This document shows positions 24,226 through 38,301 of a stretch of 64,000 bases of DNA, piece after piece; the stretch's first letter is position 1; each line of letters begins with the position of its first letter. Position numbers and translations under genes: made by a program. The DNA is taken from positions 248,001 to 312,000 of the forward strand of contig NC_091144.1 of assembly GCF_041381155.1 (NCBI RefSeq), written 5' to 3'. Source of the DNA: Argopecten irradians (lineage: Eukaryota > Mollusca > Bivalvia > Pectinida > Pectinidae). The notes beneath the pieces are model-generated. The model saw only the letters and a list, made by a program, of their open reading frames with translations, had not been told where the DNA came from and searched no databases.

Positions 24226-27200
24226 TTCTATTAGTCTACAGTATACAGGTGAAATGTTACTGATGTCCCCTGTCTACAGTATACAGGTGAAATGTTACTG
24301 ATGTCCCCTGTCTACAGTATACAGGTCAAGTGTAACTGATGTCCCCTGTCTACAGTACACAGGTCAAGTGTTACTGATGTCCCCTGTCTACAGTATACAG
24401 GTATAGTGTTACTGATGTCCCCTGTCTACAGTATACAGGTCAAGTGTTACTGATGTCCCCTGTCTACAGTATACAGGTCAAGTGTTACTGATGTCCCCTG
24501 TCTACAGTATACAGGTCAAGTGTTACTGATGTCCCCTGTCTACAGTATACAGGTCTAGTGTTACTGATGTCCCCTGTCTACAGTATACAGGTCAAGTGTT
24601 ACTGATGTCCCCTGTCTACAGTATACAGGTCAAGTGTTACTGATGTCCCCTGTCTACAGTATGTCTACAATATACAGGTCTAGTGTTACTGATGTCCCCT
24701 GTCTACAGTATACAGGTCTAGTGTTACTGATGTCCCCTGTCTACAGTATACAGGTCTAGTGTTACTGATGTCCCCTGTCTACAGTATACAGGTCTAGTGT
24801 TACTGATGTCCCCTGTCTACAGTATACATGTCTACTGATGTCCCCTGTCTACAGTATACAGGTCTAGTGTTACTGATGTCCCCTGTCTACAGTATACAGG
24901 TCAAGTGTTACTGATGTCCCCTGTCTACAGTATACAGGTCAAGTGTTACTGATGTCCCCTGTCTACAATATACAGGTCTAGTGTTACTGATGTCCCCTGT
25001 CTACAGTATACAGGTCAAGTGTTACTGATGTCCCCTGTCTACAGTATACAGGTCAAGTGTTACTGATGTCCCCTGTCTACAGTATACAGGTCAAGTGTTA
25101 CTGATGTCCCCTGTCTACAGTATACAGGTCAAGTGTTACTGATGTCCCCTGTCTACAGTATACAGGTCAAGTGTTACTGATGGCCCCCTGTCTACAGTAT
25201 ACAGGTCAAGTGTTACTGATGTCCCCTGTCTACAGTATACAGGTCAAGTGTTACTGATGGCCCCCTGTCTACAGTATACAGGTCAAGTGTTACTGATGTC
25301 CCCTGTCTACAGTATACAGGTCAAGTGTTACTGATGTCCCCTGTCTACAGTATACAGGTCAAGTGTTTACTGATGTCCCCTGTCTACAGTATACAGGTCA
25401 AGTGTTACTGATGTCCCCTGTCTACAGTATACAGGTCAAGTGTTACTGATGTCCCCTGTCTACAGTATACAGGTCAAGTGTTACTGATGTCCCCTGTCTA
25501 CAGTATACAGGTCAAGTGTTACTGATGGCCCCCTGTCTACAGTATACAGGTCAAGTGTTACTGATGTCCCCTGTCTACAGTATACAGGTCAAGTGTTACT
25601 GATGTCCCCTGTCTACAGTATACAGGTCTAGTGTTACTGATGTCCCCTGTCTACAGTATACAGGTCAAGTGTTACTGATGTCCCCTGTCTACAGTATACA
25701 GGTCAAGTGTTACTGATGTCCCCTGTCTACAATATACAGGTCTAGTGTTACTGATGTCCCCTGTCTACAGTATACAGGTCTAGTGTTACTGATGTCCCCT
25801 GTCTACAGTATACAGGTCTAGTGTTACTGATGTCCCCTGTCTACAGTATACAGGTCAAGTGTTACTGATGTCCCCTGTCTACAGTATACAGGTCAAGTGT
25901 TACTGATGTCCCCTGTCTACAGTATACAGGTCAAGTGTTACTGATGTCCCCTGTCTACAGTATACAGGTCTAGTGTTACTGATGTCCCCTGTCTACAATA
26001 TACATGTCTAGTGTTACTGATGTCCCCTGTCTACAATATACAGGTCAAGTGTTACTGATGTCCCCTGTCTACAGTATACAGGTCTAGTGTTACTGTTACT
26101 GATGTCCCCTGTCTACAATATACATGTCTAGTGTTACTGATGTCCCCTGTCTACAATATACAGGTCTAGTGTTACTGATGTCCCCTGTCTACAGTATACA
26201 GGTCAAGTGTTACTGATGTCCCCTGTCTACAGTATACAGGTCAAGTGTTACTGATGTCCCCTGTCTACAGTATACAGGTCTAGTGTTACTGATGTCCCCT
26301 GTCTACAGTATACAGGTCAAGTGTTACTGATGTCCCCTGTCTACAGTATACAGGTCAAGTGTTACTGATGTCCCCTGTCTACAGTATACAGGTCAAGTGT
26401 TACTGATGTCCCCTGTCTACAGTATACAGGTCAAGTGTTACTGATGGCCCCCTGTCTACAGTATACAGGTCAAGTGTTACTGATGTCCCCTGTCTACAGT
26501 ATACAGGTCAAGTGTTACTGATGTCCCCTGTCTACAGTATACAGGTCAAGTGTTACTGATGTCCCCTGTCTACAGTATACAGGTCAAGTGTTACTGATGT
26601 CCCCTGTCTACAGTATACAGGTCAAGTGTTACTGATGTCCCCTGTCTACAGTATACAGGTCAAGTGTTACTGATGTCCCCTGTCTACAGTATACAGGTCA
26701 AGTGTTACTGATGTCCCCTGTCTACAGTATACAGGTCAAGTGTTACTGATGTCCCCTGTCTACAGTATACAGGTATAGTGTTACTGATGTCCCCTGTCTA
26801 CAGTATACAGGTCAAGTGTTACTGATGTCCCCTGTCTACAGTATACAGGTCAAGTGTTACTGATGTCCCCTGTCTACAGTATACAGGTCAAGTGTTACTG
26901 ATGTCCCCTGTCTACAGTATACAGGTCAAGTGTTACTGATGTCCCCTGTCTACAGTATACAGGTCAAGTGTTACTGATGTCCCCTGTCTACAATATACAG
27001 GTCAAGTGTTACTGATGTCCCCTGTCTACAGTATACAGGTCAAGTGTTACTGATGTCCCCTGTCTACAGTATACAGGTCAAGTGTTACTGATGTCCCCTG
27101 TCTACAGTATACAGGTCAAGTGTTACTGATGTCCCCTGTCTACAGTATACAGGTCTAGTGTTAGTGATGTCCCCTGTCTACAATATACATGTCTAGTGTT

Positions 27201-30200
27201 ACTGATGTCCCCTGTCTACAGTATACAGGTCAAGTGTTACTGATGTCCCCTGTCTACAGTATACAGGTCTAGTGTTACTGATGTCCCCTGTCTACAGTAT
27301 ACAGGTCTAGTGTTACTGATGTCCCCTGTCTACAGTATACAGGTCAAGTGTTACTGATGTCCCCTGTCTACAGTATACAGGTCAAGTGTTACTGATGTCC
27401 CCTGTCTACAGTATACAGGTCAAGTGTTACTGATGTCCCCTGTCTACAGTATACAGGTCAAGTGTTACTGATGTCCCCTGTCTACAGTATACAGGTCTAG
27501 TGTTACTGATGTCCCCTGTCTACAGTATACAGGTCAAGTGTTACTGATGTCCCCTGTCTACAGTATACAGGTCAAGTGTTACTGATGTCCCCTGTCTACA
27601 GTATACAGGTCTAGTGTTACTGATGTCCCCTGTCTACAGTATACAGGTCAAGTGTTACTGATGTCCCCTGTCTACAGTATACAGGTCAAGTGTTACTGAT
27701 GTCCCCTGTCTACAGTATACAGGTCTAGTGTTACTGATGTCCCCTGTCTACAGTATACAGGTCAAGTGTTACTGATGTCCCCTGTCTACAGTATACAGGT
27801 CAAGTGTTACTGATGTCCCCTGTCTACAGTATACAGGTCAAGTGTTACTGATGTCCCCTGTCTACAGTATACAGGTCTAGTGTTACTGATGTCCCCTGTC
27901 TACAGTATACAGGTCAAGTGTTACTGATGTCCCCTGTCTACAGTATACAGGTCAAGTGTTACTGATGTCCCCTGTCTACAATATACAGGTCAAGTGTTAC
28001 TGATGTCCCCTGTCTACAGTATACAGGTCTAGTGTTACTGATGTCCCCTGTCTACAGTATACAGGTCTAGTGTTACTGATGTCCCCTGTCTACAATATAC
28101 AGGTCTAGTGTTACTGATGTCCCCTGTCTACAGTATACAGGTCAAGTGTTACTGATGTCCCCTGTCTACAGTATACAGTATACAAGTGTTACTGATGTCC
28201 CCTGTCTACAGTATACAGGTCAAGTGTTACTGATGTCCCCTGTCTACAGTATACAGGTCAAGTGTTACTGATGTCCCCTGTCTACAGTATACAGGTCAAG
28301 TGTTACTGATGTCCCCTGTCTACAGTATACAGGTCTAGTGTTACTGATGTCCCCTGTCTACAGTATACAGGTCAAGTGTTACTGATGTCCCCTGTCTACA
28401 GTATACAGGTCTAGTGTTACTGATGTCCCCTGTCTACAGTATACAGGTCAAGTGTTACTGATGTCCCCTGTCTACAGTATACAGGTCTAGTGTTACTGAT
28501 GTCCCCTGTCTACAGTATACAGGTAAAGTGTTACTGATGTCCCCTGTCTACAGTATACAGGTCAAGTGTTACTGATGTCCCCTGTCTACAGTATACAGGT
28601 CAAGTGTTACTGATGTCCCCTGTCTACAATATACAGGTCAAGTGTTACTGATGTCCCCCCTGTCTACAGTATACAGGTCAAGTGTTACTGATGTCCCCTG
28701 TCTACAGTATACAGGTCAAGTGTTACTGATGTCCCCTGTCTACAGTATACAGGTCAAGTGTTACTGATGTCCCCTGTCTACAGTATACAGGTCAAGTGTT
28801 ACTGATGTCCCCTGTCTACAGTATACAGGTCAAGTGTTACTGATGTCCCCTGTCTACAGTATACAGGTCAAGTGTTACTGATGTCCCCTGTCTACAGTAT
28901 ACAGGTCAAGTGTTACTGATGTCCCCTGTCTACAGTATACAGGTCAAGTGTTACTGATGTCCCCTGTCTACAGTATACAGGTCTAGTGTTACTGATGTCC
29001 CCTGTCTACAGTATACAGGTCAAGTGTTACTGATGTCCCCTGTCTACAGTATACAGGTCAAGTGTTACTGATGTCCCCTGTCTACAGTATACAGGTCAAG
29101 TGTTACTGATGTCCCCTGTCTACAGTATACAGGTCAAGTGTTACTGATGTCCCCTGTCTACAGTATACAGGTCAAGTGTTACTGATGTCCCCTGTCTACA
29201 GTATACAGGTCTAGTGTTACTGATGTCCCCTGTCTACAGTATACAGGTCTAGTGTTACTGATGTCCCCTGTCTACAGTATACAGGTCAAGTGTTACTGAT
29301 GTCCCCTGTCTACAGTATACAGGTCAAGTGTTACTGATGTCCCCTGTCTACAGTATACAGGTCAAGTGTTACTGATGTCCCCTGTCTACAGTATACAGGT
29401 CAAGTGTTACTGATGTCCCCTGTCTACATTATACAGGTCAAGTGTTACTGATGTCCCCTGTCTACAGTATACAGGTCTAAGTGATGGTCAACTGATGGCC
29501 CCCTGTCTACAGTATACAGGTCAAGTGTTACTGATGTCCCCTGTCTACAGTATACAGGTCAAGTGTTACTGATGTCCCCTGTCTACAGTATACAGGTCAA
29601 GTGTTACTGATGTCCCCTGTCTACAGTATACAGGTCAAGTGTTACTGATGTCCCCTGTCTACAGTATACAGGTCTAGTGTTACTGATGTCCCCTGTCTAC
29701 AGTATACAGGTCAAGTGTTACTGATGTCCCCTGTCTACAGTATACAGGTCAAGTGTTACTGATGTCCCCTGTCTACAGTATACAGGTCAAGTGTTACTGA
29801 TGGCCCCCTGTCTACAGTATACAGGTCAAGTGTTACTGATGTCCCCTGTCTACAGTATACAGGTCAAGTGTTACTGATGTCCCCTGTCTACAGTATACAG
29901 GTCTAGTGTTACTGATGTCCCCTGTCTACAGTATACAGGTCAAGTGTTACTGATGTCCCCTGTCTACAGTATACAGGTCAAGTGTTACTGATGTCCCCTG
30001 TCTACAGTATACAGGTCAAGTGTGTTACTGATGGCCCCCTGTCTACAGTATACAGGTCAAGTGTTACTGATGTCCCCTGTCTACAGTATACAGGTCAAGT
30101 GTTACTGATGTCCCCTGTCTACAGTATATACATGTCTAGTGTTACTGATGTCCCCTGTCTACAATATACAGGTCTAGTGTTACTGATGTCCCCTGTCTAC

Positions 30201-33200
30201 AGTATACAGGTCTAGTGTTACTGATGTCCCCTGTCTACAATATACAGGTCAAGTGTTACTGATGTCCCCTGTCTACAGTATACAGGTCAAGTGTTACTGA
30301 TGTCCCCTGTCTACAGTATACAGGTCAAGTGTTACTGATGTCCCCTGTCTACAGTATACAGGTCTAGTGTTACTGATGTCCCCTGTCTACAGTATACAGA
30401 TCAAGTGTTACTGATGTCCCCTGTCTACAGTATACAGGTCAAGTGTTACTGATGTCCCCTGTCTACAGTATACAGGTCAAGTGTTACTGATGTCCCTATC
30501 TACATTATACAGGTCAAGTGTTACTGATGTCCCCTGTCTACAGTATACAGGTCAAGTGTTACTGATGTCCCCTGTCTACAGTATACAGGTCAAGTGTTAC
30601 TGATGTCCCCTGTCTACAGTATACAGGTCTAGTGTTACTGATGTCCCCTGTCTACAGTATACAGGTCAAGTGTTACTGATGTCCCCTGTCTACAGTATAC
30701 AGGTCAAGTGTTACTGATGTCCCCTGTCTACAGTATACAGGTCAAGTGTTACTGATGTCCCCTGTCTACAGTATCAAGTGTTACTGATGTCCCCTGTCTA
30801 CAGTATACAGGTCAAGTGTTACTGATGTCCCCTGTCTACAGTATACAGGTCAAGTGTTACTGATGTCCCCTGTCTACAGTATACAGGTCAAGTGTTACTG
30901 ATGTCCCTGTCTACATTATACAGGTCAAGTGTTACTGATGTCCCCTGTCTACAGTATACAGGTCTAGTGTTACTGATGTCCCCTGTCTACAGTATACAGG
31001 TCAAGTGTTACTGATGTCCCCTGTCTACAGTATACAGGTAAGTGTTACTGATGTCCCCTGTCTACAGTATACAGTCAGTGTTACTGATGTCCCCTGTCTA
31101 CAGTATACAGGTCAAGTGTTACTGATGTCCCCTGTCTACAGTATACAGGTCAAGTGTTACTGATGTCCCCTGTCTACAGTATACAGGTCAAGTGTTACTG
31201 ATGTCCCCTGTCTACAGTATACAGGTCAAGTGTTACTGATGTCCCCTGTCTACAGTATACAGGTCAAGTGTTACTGATGTCCCCTGTCTACAGTATACAG
31301 GTCAAGTGTTACTGATGTCCCCTGTCTACAGTATACAGGTCAAGTGTTACTGATGTCCCCTGTCTACAGTATACAGGTCTAGTGTTACTGATGTCCCCTG
31401 TCTACAGTATACAGGTCAAGTGTTACTGATGTCCCCTGTCTACAGTATACAGGTCAAGTGTTACTGATGTCCCCTGTCTACAGTATACAGGTCAAGTGTT
31501 ACTGATGTCCCCTGTCTACAGTATACAGGTCAAGTGTTACTAACTCCAATGTCTACAATATACAGGTCAAGTGTTACTGATGTCCCATGTCTACAGTATA
31601 CAGGTCAAGTGTAACTGATGGCCCCCTGTCTACAGTATACAGGTCAAGTGTTACTGATGTCCCCTGTCTACAGTATACAGGTCAAGTGTTACTGATGTCC
31701 CCTGTCTACAGTATACAGGTCAAGTGTTACTGATGTCCCCTGTCTACAGTATACAGGTCAAGTGTTACTGATGTCCCCTGTCTACAGTATACAGGTCTAG
31801 TGTTACTGATGTCCCCTGTCTACAGTATACAGGTCAAGTGTTACTGATGTCCCCTGTCTACAGTATACAGGTCAAGTGTTACTGATGTCCCCTGTCTACA
31901 GTATACAGGTCAAGTGTTACTGATGTCCCCTGTCTACAGTATACAGGTCAAGTGTTACTGATGTCCCCTGTCTACAGTATACAGGTCAAGTGTTACTGAT
32001 GTCCCCTGTCTACAGTATACAGGTCAAGTGTTACTGATGTCCCCTGTCTACAGTATACAGGTCAAGTGTTACTGATGTCCCCTGTCTACAGTATACAGGT
32101 CTAGTGTTACTGATGTCCCCTGTCTACAGTATACAGGTCAAGTGTTACTGATGTCCCCTGTCTACAGTATACAGGTCAAGTGTTACTGATGTCCCCTGTC
32201 TACAATATACAGGTCTAGTGTTACTGATGTCCCCTGTCTACAGTATACAGGTCTAGTGTTACTGATGTCCCCTGTCTACAATATACAGGTCTAGTGTTAC
32301 TGATGTCCCCTGTCTACAGTATACAGGTCAAGTGTTACTGATGTCCCCTGTCTACAGTATACAGGTCAAGTGTTACTGATGTCCCCTGTCTACAGTATAC
32401 AGGTCAAGTGTTACTGATGTCCCCTGTCTACAGTATACAGGTCAAGTGTTACTGATGTCCCCTGTCTACAGTATACAGGTCTAGTGTTACTGATGTCCCC
32501 TGTCTACAATATACATGTCTAGTGTTACTGATGTCCCCTGTCTACAGTATACAGGTCAAGTGTTACTGATGTCCCCTGTCTACAGTATACAGGTCAAGTG
32601 TTACTGATGTCCCCTGTCTACAGTATACAGGTCTAGTGTTACTGATGTCCCCTGTCTACAGTATACAGGTCAAGTGTTACTGATGTCCCCTGTCTACAGT
32701 ATACAGGTATAGTGTTACTGATGTCCCCTGTCTACAGTATACAGATCAAGTGTTACTGATGTCCCCTGTCTACAGTATACAGGTCAAGTGTTACTGATGT
32801 CCCCTGTCTACAGTATACAGGTCAAGTGTTACTGATGTCCCCTGTCTACAGTATACAGGTCAAGTGTTACTGATGTCCCCTGTCTACAGTATACAGGTCA
32901 AGTGTTACTGATGTCCCCTGTCTACAGTATACAGGTCAAGTGTTACTGATGTCCCCTGTCTACAGTATACAGGTATAGTGTTACTGATGTCCCCTGTCTA
33001 CAATATACAGGTCTAGTGTTACTGATGTCCCCTGTCTACAGTATACAGGTCAAGTGTTACTGATGTCCCCTGTCTACAGTATACAGGTCAAGTGTTACTG
33101 ATGTCCCCTGTCTACAGTATACAGGTCAAGTGTTACTGATGTCCCCTGTCTACAGTATACAGGTCAAGTGTTACTGATGTCCCCTGTCTACAGTATACAG

Positions 33201-36200
33201 GTCAAGTGTTACTGATGTCCCCTGTCTACAGTATACAGGTCAAGTGTTACTGATGTCCCCTGTCTACAGTATACAGGTCAAGTGTTACTGATGTCCCCTG
33301 TCTACAGTATACAGGTCAAGTGTTACTGATGTCCCCTGTCTACAGTATACAGGTCTAGTGTTACTGATGTCCCCTGTCTACAATATACAGGTCTAGTGTT
33401 ACTGATGTCCCCTGTCTACAGTATACAGGTCAAGTGTTACTGATGTCCCCTGTCTACAGTATACAGGTCAAGTGTTACTGATGTCCCCTGTCTACAGTAT
33501 ACAGGTCAAGTGTTACTGATGTCCCCTGTCTACAGTATACAGGTCAAGTGTTACTGATGTCCCCTGTCTACAGTATACAGGTCAAGTGTTACTGATGTCC
33601 CCTGTCTACAGTATACAGGTCAAGTGTTACTGATGTCCCCTGTCTACAGTATACAGGTCAAGTGTTACTGATGTCCCCTGTCTACAGTATACAGGTCTAG
33701 TGTTACTGATGTCCCCTGTCTACAGTATACAGGTCTAGTGTTACTGATGTCCCCTGTCTACAGTATACAGTCTAGTGTTACTGATGTCCCCTGTCTACAG
33801 TATACAGTCAAGTGTTACTGATGTCCCCTGTCTACAGTATACAGGTAAGTGTTACTGATGTCCCCTGTCTACAGTATACAGGTCTAGTGTTACTGATGTC
33901 CCCTGTCTACAGTATACAGGTCAAGTGTTACTGATGTCCCCTGTCTACAGTATACAGGTCAAGTGTTACTGATGTCCCCTGTCTACAGTATACAGGTCTA
34001 GTGTTACTGATGTCCCGTCTACATATACAGGTCAGTGTTACTGATGTCCCTGTCTACAGTATACAGGTCAAGTGTTACTGATGTCCCCTGTCTACAGTAT
34101 ACAGGTCAAGTGTTACTGATGCCCCCTGTCTACAGTATACAGGTCAAGTGTTACTGATGTCCCCTGTCTACAGTATACAGGTCAAGTGTTACTGATGTCC
34201 CCTGTCTACAGTATACAGGTCAAGTGTTACTGATGTCCCCTGTCTACAGTATACAGGTCAGTGTTACTGATGTCCCCTGTCTACAGTATACAGGTCTAGT
34301 GTTACTGATGTCCCCTGTCTACAGTATACAGGTCAAGTGTTACTGATGTCCCCTGTCTACAGTATACAGGTCAAGTGTTACTGATGTCCCCTGTCTACAG
34401 TATACAGGTCAAGTGTTACTGATGTCCCCTGTCTACAGTATACAGGTCAAGTGTTACTGATGTCCCCTGTCTACAGTATACAGGTCAAGTGTTACTGATG
34501 TCCCCTGTCTACAGTATACAGGTCAAGTGTTACTGATGTCCCCTGTCTACAGTATACAGGTCAAGTGTTACTGATGTCCCCTGTCTACAGTATACAGGTC
34601 AGTGTTACTGATGTCCCCTGTCTACAGTATACAGGTCTAGTGTTACTGATGTCCCCTGTCTACAGTATACAGGTCTAGTGTTACTGATGTCCCCTGTCTA
34701 CAGTATACAGGTCTAGTGTTACTGATGTCCCCTGTCTACAGTATACAGGTCAAGTGTTACTGATGTCCCCTGTCTACAGTATACAGGTCAAGTGTTACTG
34801 ATGTCCCCTGTCTACAGTATACAGGTCAAGTGTTACTGATGTCCCCTGTCTACAGTATACAGGTCAAGTGTTACTGATGTCCCCTGTCTACAGTATACAG
34901 GTCTAGTGTTACTGATGTCCCCTGTCTACAGTATACAGGTCTAGTGTTACTGATGTCCCCTGTCTACAATATACATGTCTAGTGTTACTGATGTCCCCTG
35001 TCTACAATATACATGTCTAGTGTTACTGATGTCCCCTGTCTACAGTATACAGGTCAAGTGTTACTGATGTCCCCTGTCTACAGTATACAGGTCAAGTGTT
35101 ACTGATGTCCCCTGTCTACAGTATACAGGTCAAGTGTTACTGATGTCCCTGTCTACATATACAGTGTTTACTGATGTCCCCTGTCTACATATACAGGTCT
35201 AGTGTTACTTGATGTCCCCTGTCTACAGTATACAGGTCAAGTGTTACTGATGTCCCCTGTCTACAGTATACAGGTCAAGTGTTACTGATGTCCCCTGTCT
35301 ACAATATACATGTCTAGTGTTAGTGATGTCCCCTGTCTACAATATACATGTCTAGTGTTACTGATGTCCCCTGTCTACAGTATACAGGTCAAGTGTTACT
35401 GATGTCCCCTGTCTACAGTATACAGGTCAAGTGTTACTGATGTCCCCTGTCTACAGTATACAGTCAAGTGTTACTGATGTCCCCTGTCTACAGTATACAG
35501 GTCAAGTGTTACTGATGTCCCCTGTCTACAGTATACAGGTCAAGTGTTACTGATGTCCCCTGTCTACAGTATACAGGTCAAGTGTTACTGATGTCCCCTG
35601 TCTACAGTATACAGGTCAAGTGTTACAGATGTCCCCTGTCTACAGTATACAGGTCTAGTGTTACTGATGTCCCCTGTCTACAGTATACAGGTCTAGTGTT
35701 ACTGATGTCCCCTGTCTACAGTATACAGGTCTAGTGTTACTGATGTCCCCTGTCTACAGTATACAGGTCTAGTGTTACTGATGTCCCCTGTCTACAGTAT
35801 ACAGGTCAAGTGTTACTGATGTCCCCCTGTCTACAGTATACAGGTCAAGTGTTACTGATGTCCCCTGTCTACAGTATACAGGTCAAGTGTTACTGATGTC
35901 CCCTGTCTACAGTATACAGGTCAAGTGTTACTGATGTCCCCTGTCTACAGTATACAGGTCAAGTGTTACTGATGTCCCCTGTCTACAGTATACAGGTCAA
36001 GTGTTACTGATGTCCCCTGTCTACAGTATACAGGTCAAGTGTTACTGATGTCCCCTGTCTACAGTATACAGGTCAAGTGTTACTGATGTCCCCTGTCTAC
36101 AGTATACAGGTCTAGTGTTACTGATGTCCCCTGTCTACAGTATACAGGTCAAGTGTTACTGATGTCCCCTGTCTACAGTATACAGGTCAAGTGTTACTGA

Positions 36201-36599
36201 TGTCCCCTGTCTACAGTATACAGGTCAAGTGTTACTGATGTCCCCTGTCTACAGTATACAGGTCAAGTGTTACTGATGTCCCCTGTCTACAGTATACAGG
36301 TCAAGTGTTACTGATGTCCCCTGTCTACAGTATACAGGTCTAGTGTTACTGATGTCCCCTGTCTACAGTATACAGGTCTAGTGTTACTGATGTCCCCTGT
36401 CTACAGTATACAGGTCTAGTGTTACTGATGTCATTTGTCTACAGTATACAGGTCAAGTGTTACCGATGTCCCCTGTCGACAGTATTCAGATCAAGTGTTA
36501 CTGATGTCCCCAGTCTACATTATACAGGTCAAGTGTTACTGATGTCCCCGGTCTACAGTATACAGGTCAAGTGTTACTGATGTCCCCTGTCTACAGTAT
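24226..36599. repeat. Very large minisatellite array with a 38-bp unit, about 12.4 kb
   Basis: The unit core is gtctacagtatacaggtc within a 38-bp period, giving roughly 325 copies. Two main forms differ at one base (gtcaagtg or gtctagtg). Rarer forms include gatggccccctg, caatatacatgtc, gtatagtg and gtaagtg. The interior is highly homogeneous; the first units (gtgaaatg) and last units (gtcatttg, accgatg) are more diverged. Several single-base losses cluster at about 33.77-35.20 kb. The period is not a multiple of three, so only indel-bearing spots hold any sizeable open frame (29982-30215), which is not a gene. Confidence 0.97.
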
Positions 36600-37690
36600 C
36601 TTATGAGGTATCAGCTAATATGTTTTTCGAATGCAAGACAATAAATTTATTGTATATATATGATACCGACAATTTGTAATTCATGATGCGAAATTTGTAA
36701 ATAATGATGATTTAGTTACGATTATATGAATGCGATTTCATGTCATTTCTGATTTATCATGTCTAACAGTTTACAATATCTATGATGCATACATGTTTAT
36801 ATCAAACGTATAACCATTTAAAAATACATTTGAAAATTTATATATATGATAGCATTTAAATACGATATCTTAAATGATCGTAATTATGATGTGTATGTAG
36901 TTTATAAGGGTTAACTAAAAGTTTACAAATTTATGCGAAACGACGTATTTTACCGACAAACATTAAGATTAACATATTTAGTTTTAAAAAAATAACGACA
37001 ATTTTGTCTTAATTATATGATGTATTTTTACATACCATATTATATTAAATACAAAAATTAATTATGTCAACACAAATTTTTTAAGATTATGATGTAGTTG
37101 TAAGAGATTTTTACCCAGGTAGTTTAAATATGATATGCGATTTCAAAAATAATGTCATAGATGTATAATGATGTAGCCAATTTTTACTTATATGATAATC
37201 GATTTTGTCATTATAAGTAGATTTACCAACATGTAGAACAATTACCATGATGTACGTTTTAAAACCATTATAAATGATACCTATTACATAATTGTAATCA
37301 TTATATAAATGTATTTTTTTACCATTATAATGATGCGAATTTTGTCATTATTTATGATTTTAACAAAAAATATGATGTATGGGACCTGTTCATTAATAAT
37401 TTCATAATAAATGAGACTGGTCAGGTTTAAATCACCTTTATAATATATGTCCATATGCCGAATTTACCAAAAATGATAGCGATTTTACATGTGAACGAAA
37501 GACCTTACATAAAAAACAACGACGTTAAAAAATGATGATGTATTAAACGATTGAATGCATAAATACAATTCGATATACATACATCATATAATGGTAAAAC
37601 TACATCATATAATGACAAAATCGCATCATATAATGGTAAAACTACATCATATAATGACAAAAGCACATCATATAATGAGATCACACCATA
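36600..37690. repeat. Degenerate AT-rich 21/42-bp repeats that switch orientation
   Basis: From 37565 to 37690 near-perfect units alternate: catcatataatggtaaaact and catcatataatgacaaaat, a 42-bp period of two related 21-bp halves. From about 36620 to 37540 the inverse motifs appear in degraded form (tatgatg, gattttgtcatta, tttaccattataatgatgcg). The array therefore consists of a degenerate plus-orientation block and a younger block in reverse, with the switch near 37540-37565. Confidence 0.75.
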
Positions 37691-37714
37691 TCGGTTTAAG
37701 AATATCTAGAATAT

Positions 37715-37815
37715 AAGGCAGCTATGGCGTTCCCTATGCACCCTCGGGGTCACAAAATGTGGCAAAACACTCGGCAAGCCTCGGGTTTCACCATATTTTG
37801 TGACCCCTCGGGTGG
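37715..37815. repeat. Conserved flank plus hairpin
   Basis: aaggcagctatggcgttcc at 37715-37733 is identical to 43034-43052. It is followed by an imperfect hairpin of about 75 bp: accctcggggtcacaaaatg faces cattttgtgacccctcgggt-like sequence (37740-37812). Such hairpins are a common short bivalve repeat. It follows directly after the AT-rich array. Confidence 0.7.
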
Positions 37816-38301
37816 AATACCCTATCCTACATACACGTATATGAAAGTCTTATAATCTTCGTTGAAGTATTTATTCAATTAACGTCCGCTATTACGTTAC
37901 AATCTAAGATTATAGGTCAGATTCCTTTTCTACAAATATGTAAATAGTAAATTATTATCCTGGCATGAAAACAGCAACTTACATTAAATCAAAGTACTGC
38001 AAATACAACGCAGCAGATACAAAAATATTAGAATGAAATGAAATAAATTTGATGAATTCAGTACTGCCATCACATCCTGTGGATTATATGACATAAGATA
38101 CACCACTCTGGTTTTGTGAAAAAAAATAAGTACATGTAATTCTTAATGAGGAATATTTTACCAATCCATATAAAAACATCAAGCTGTTTGGCAGATGCCC
38201 CATTCTTCAGAAAACAGATACTGTAGGTCCTGGAAAATTAGGTTTAAATGAAGGCTTTGCATATCTATCAGCAGTCTAATGTCTGGTGGTTGGATGAATT
38301 T
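37816..38301. other. Non-coding DNA
   Basis: AT-rich sequence with no exon, RNA gene or transposon end recognised. Confidence 0.5.

Noticed and set aside
24226-36599. CRISPR-like array
   Set aside because: There are no unique spacers between repeats; units follow head to tail at 38 bp, and the surrounding DNA is animal-like.
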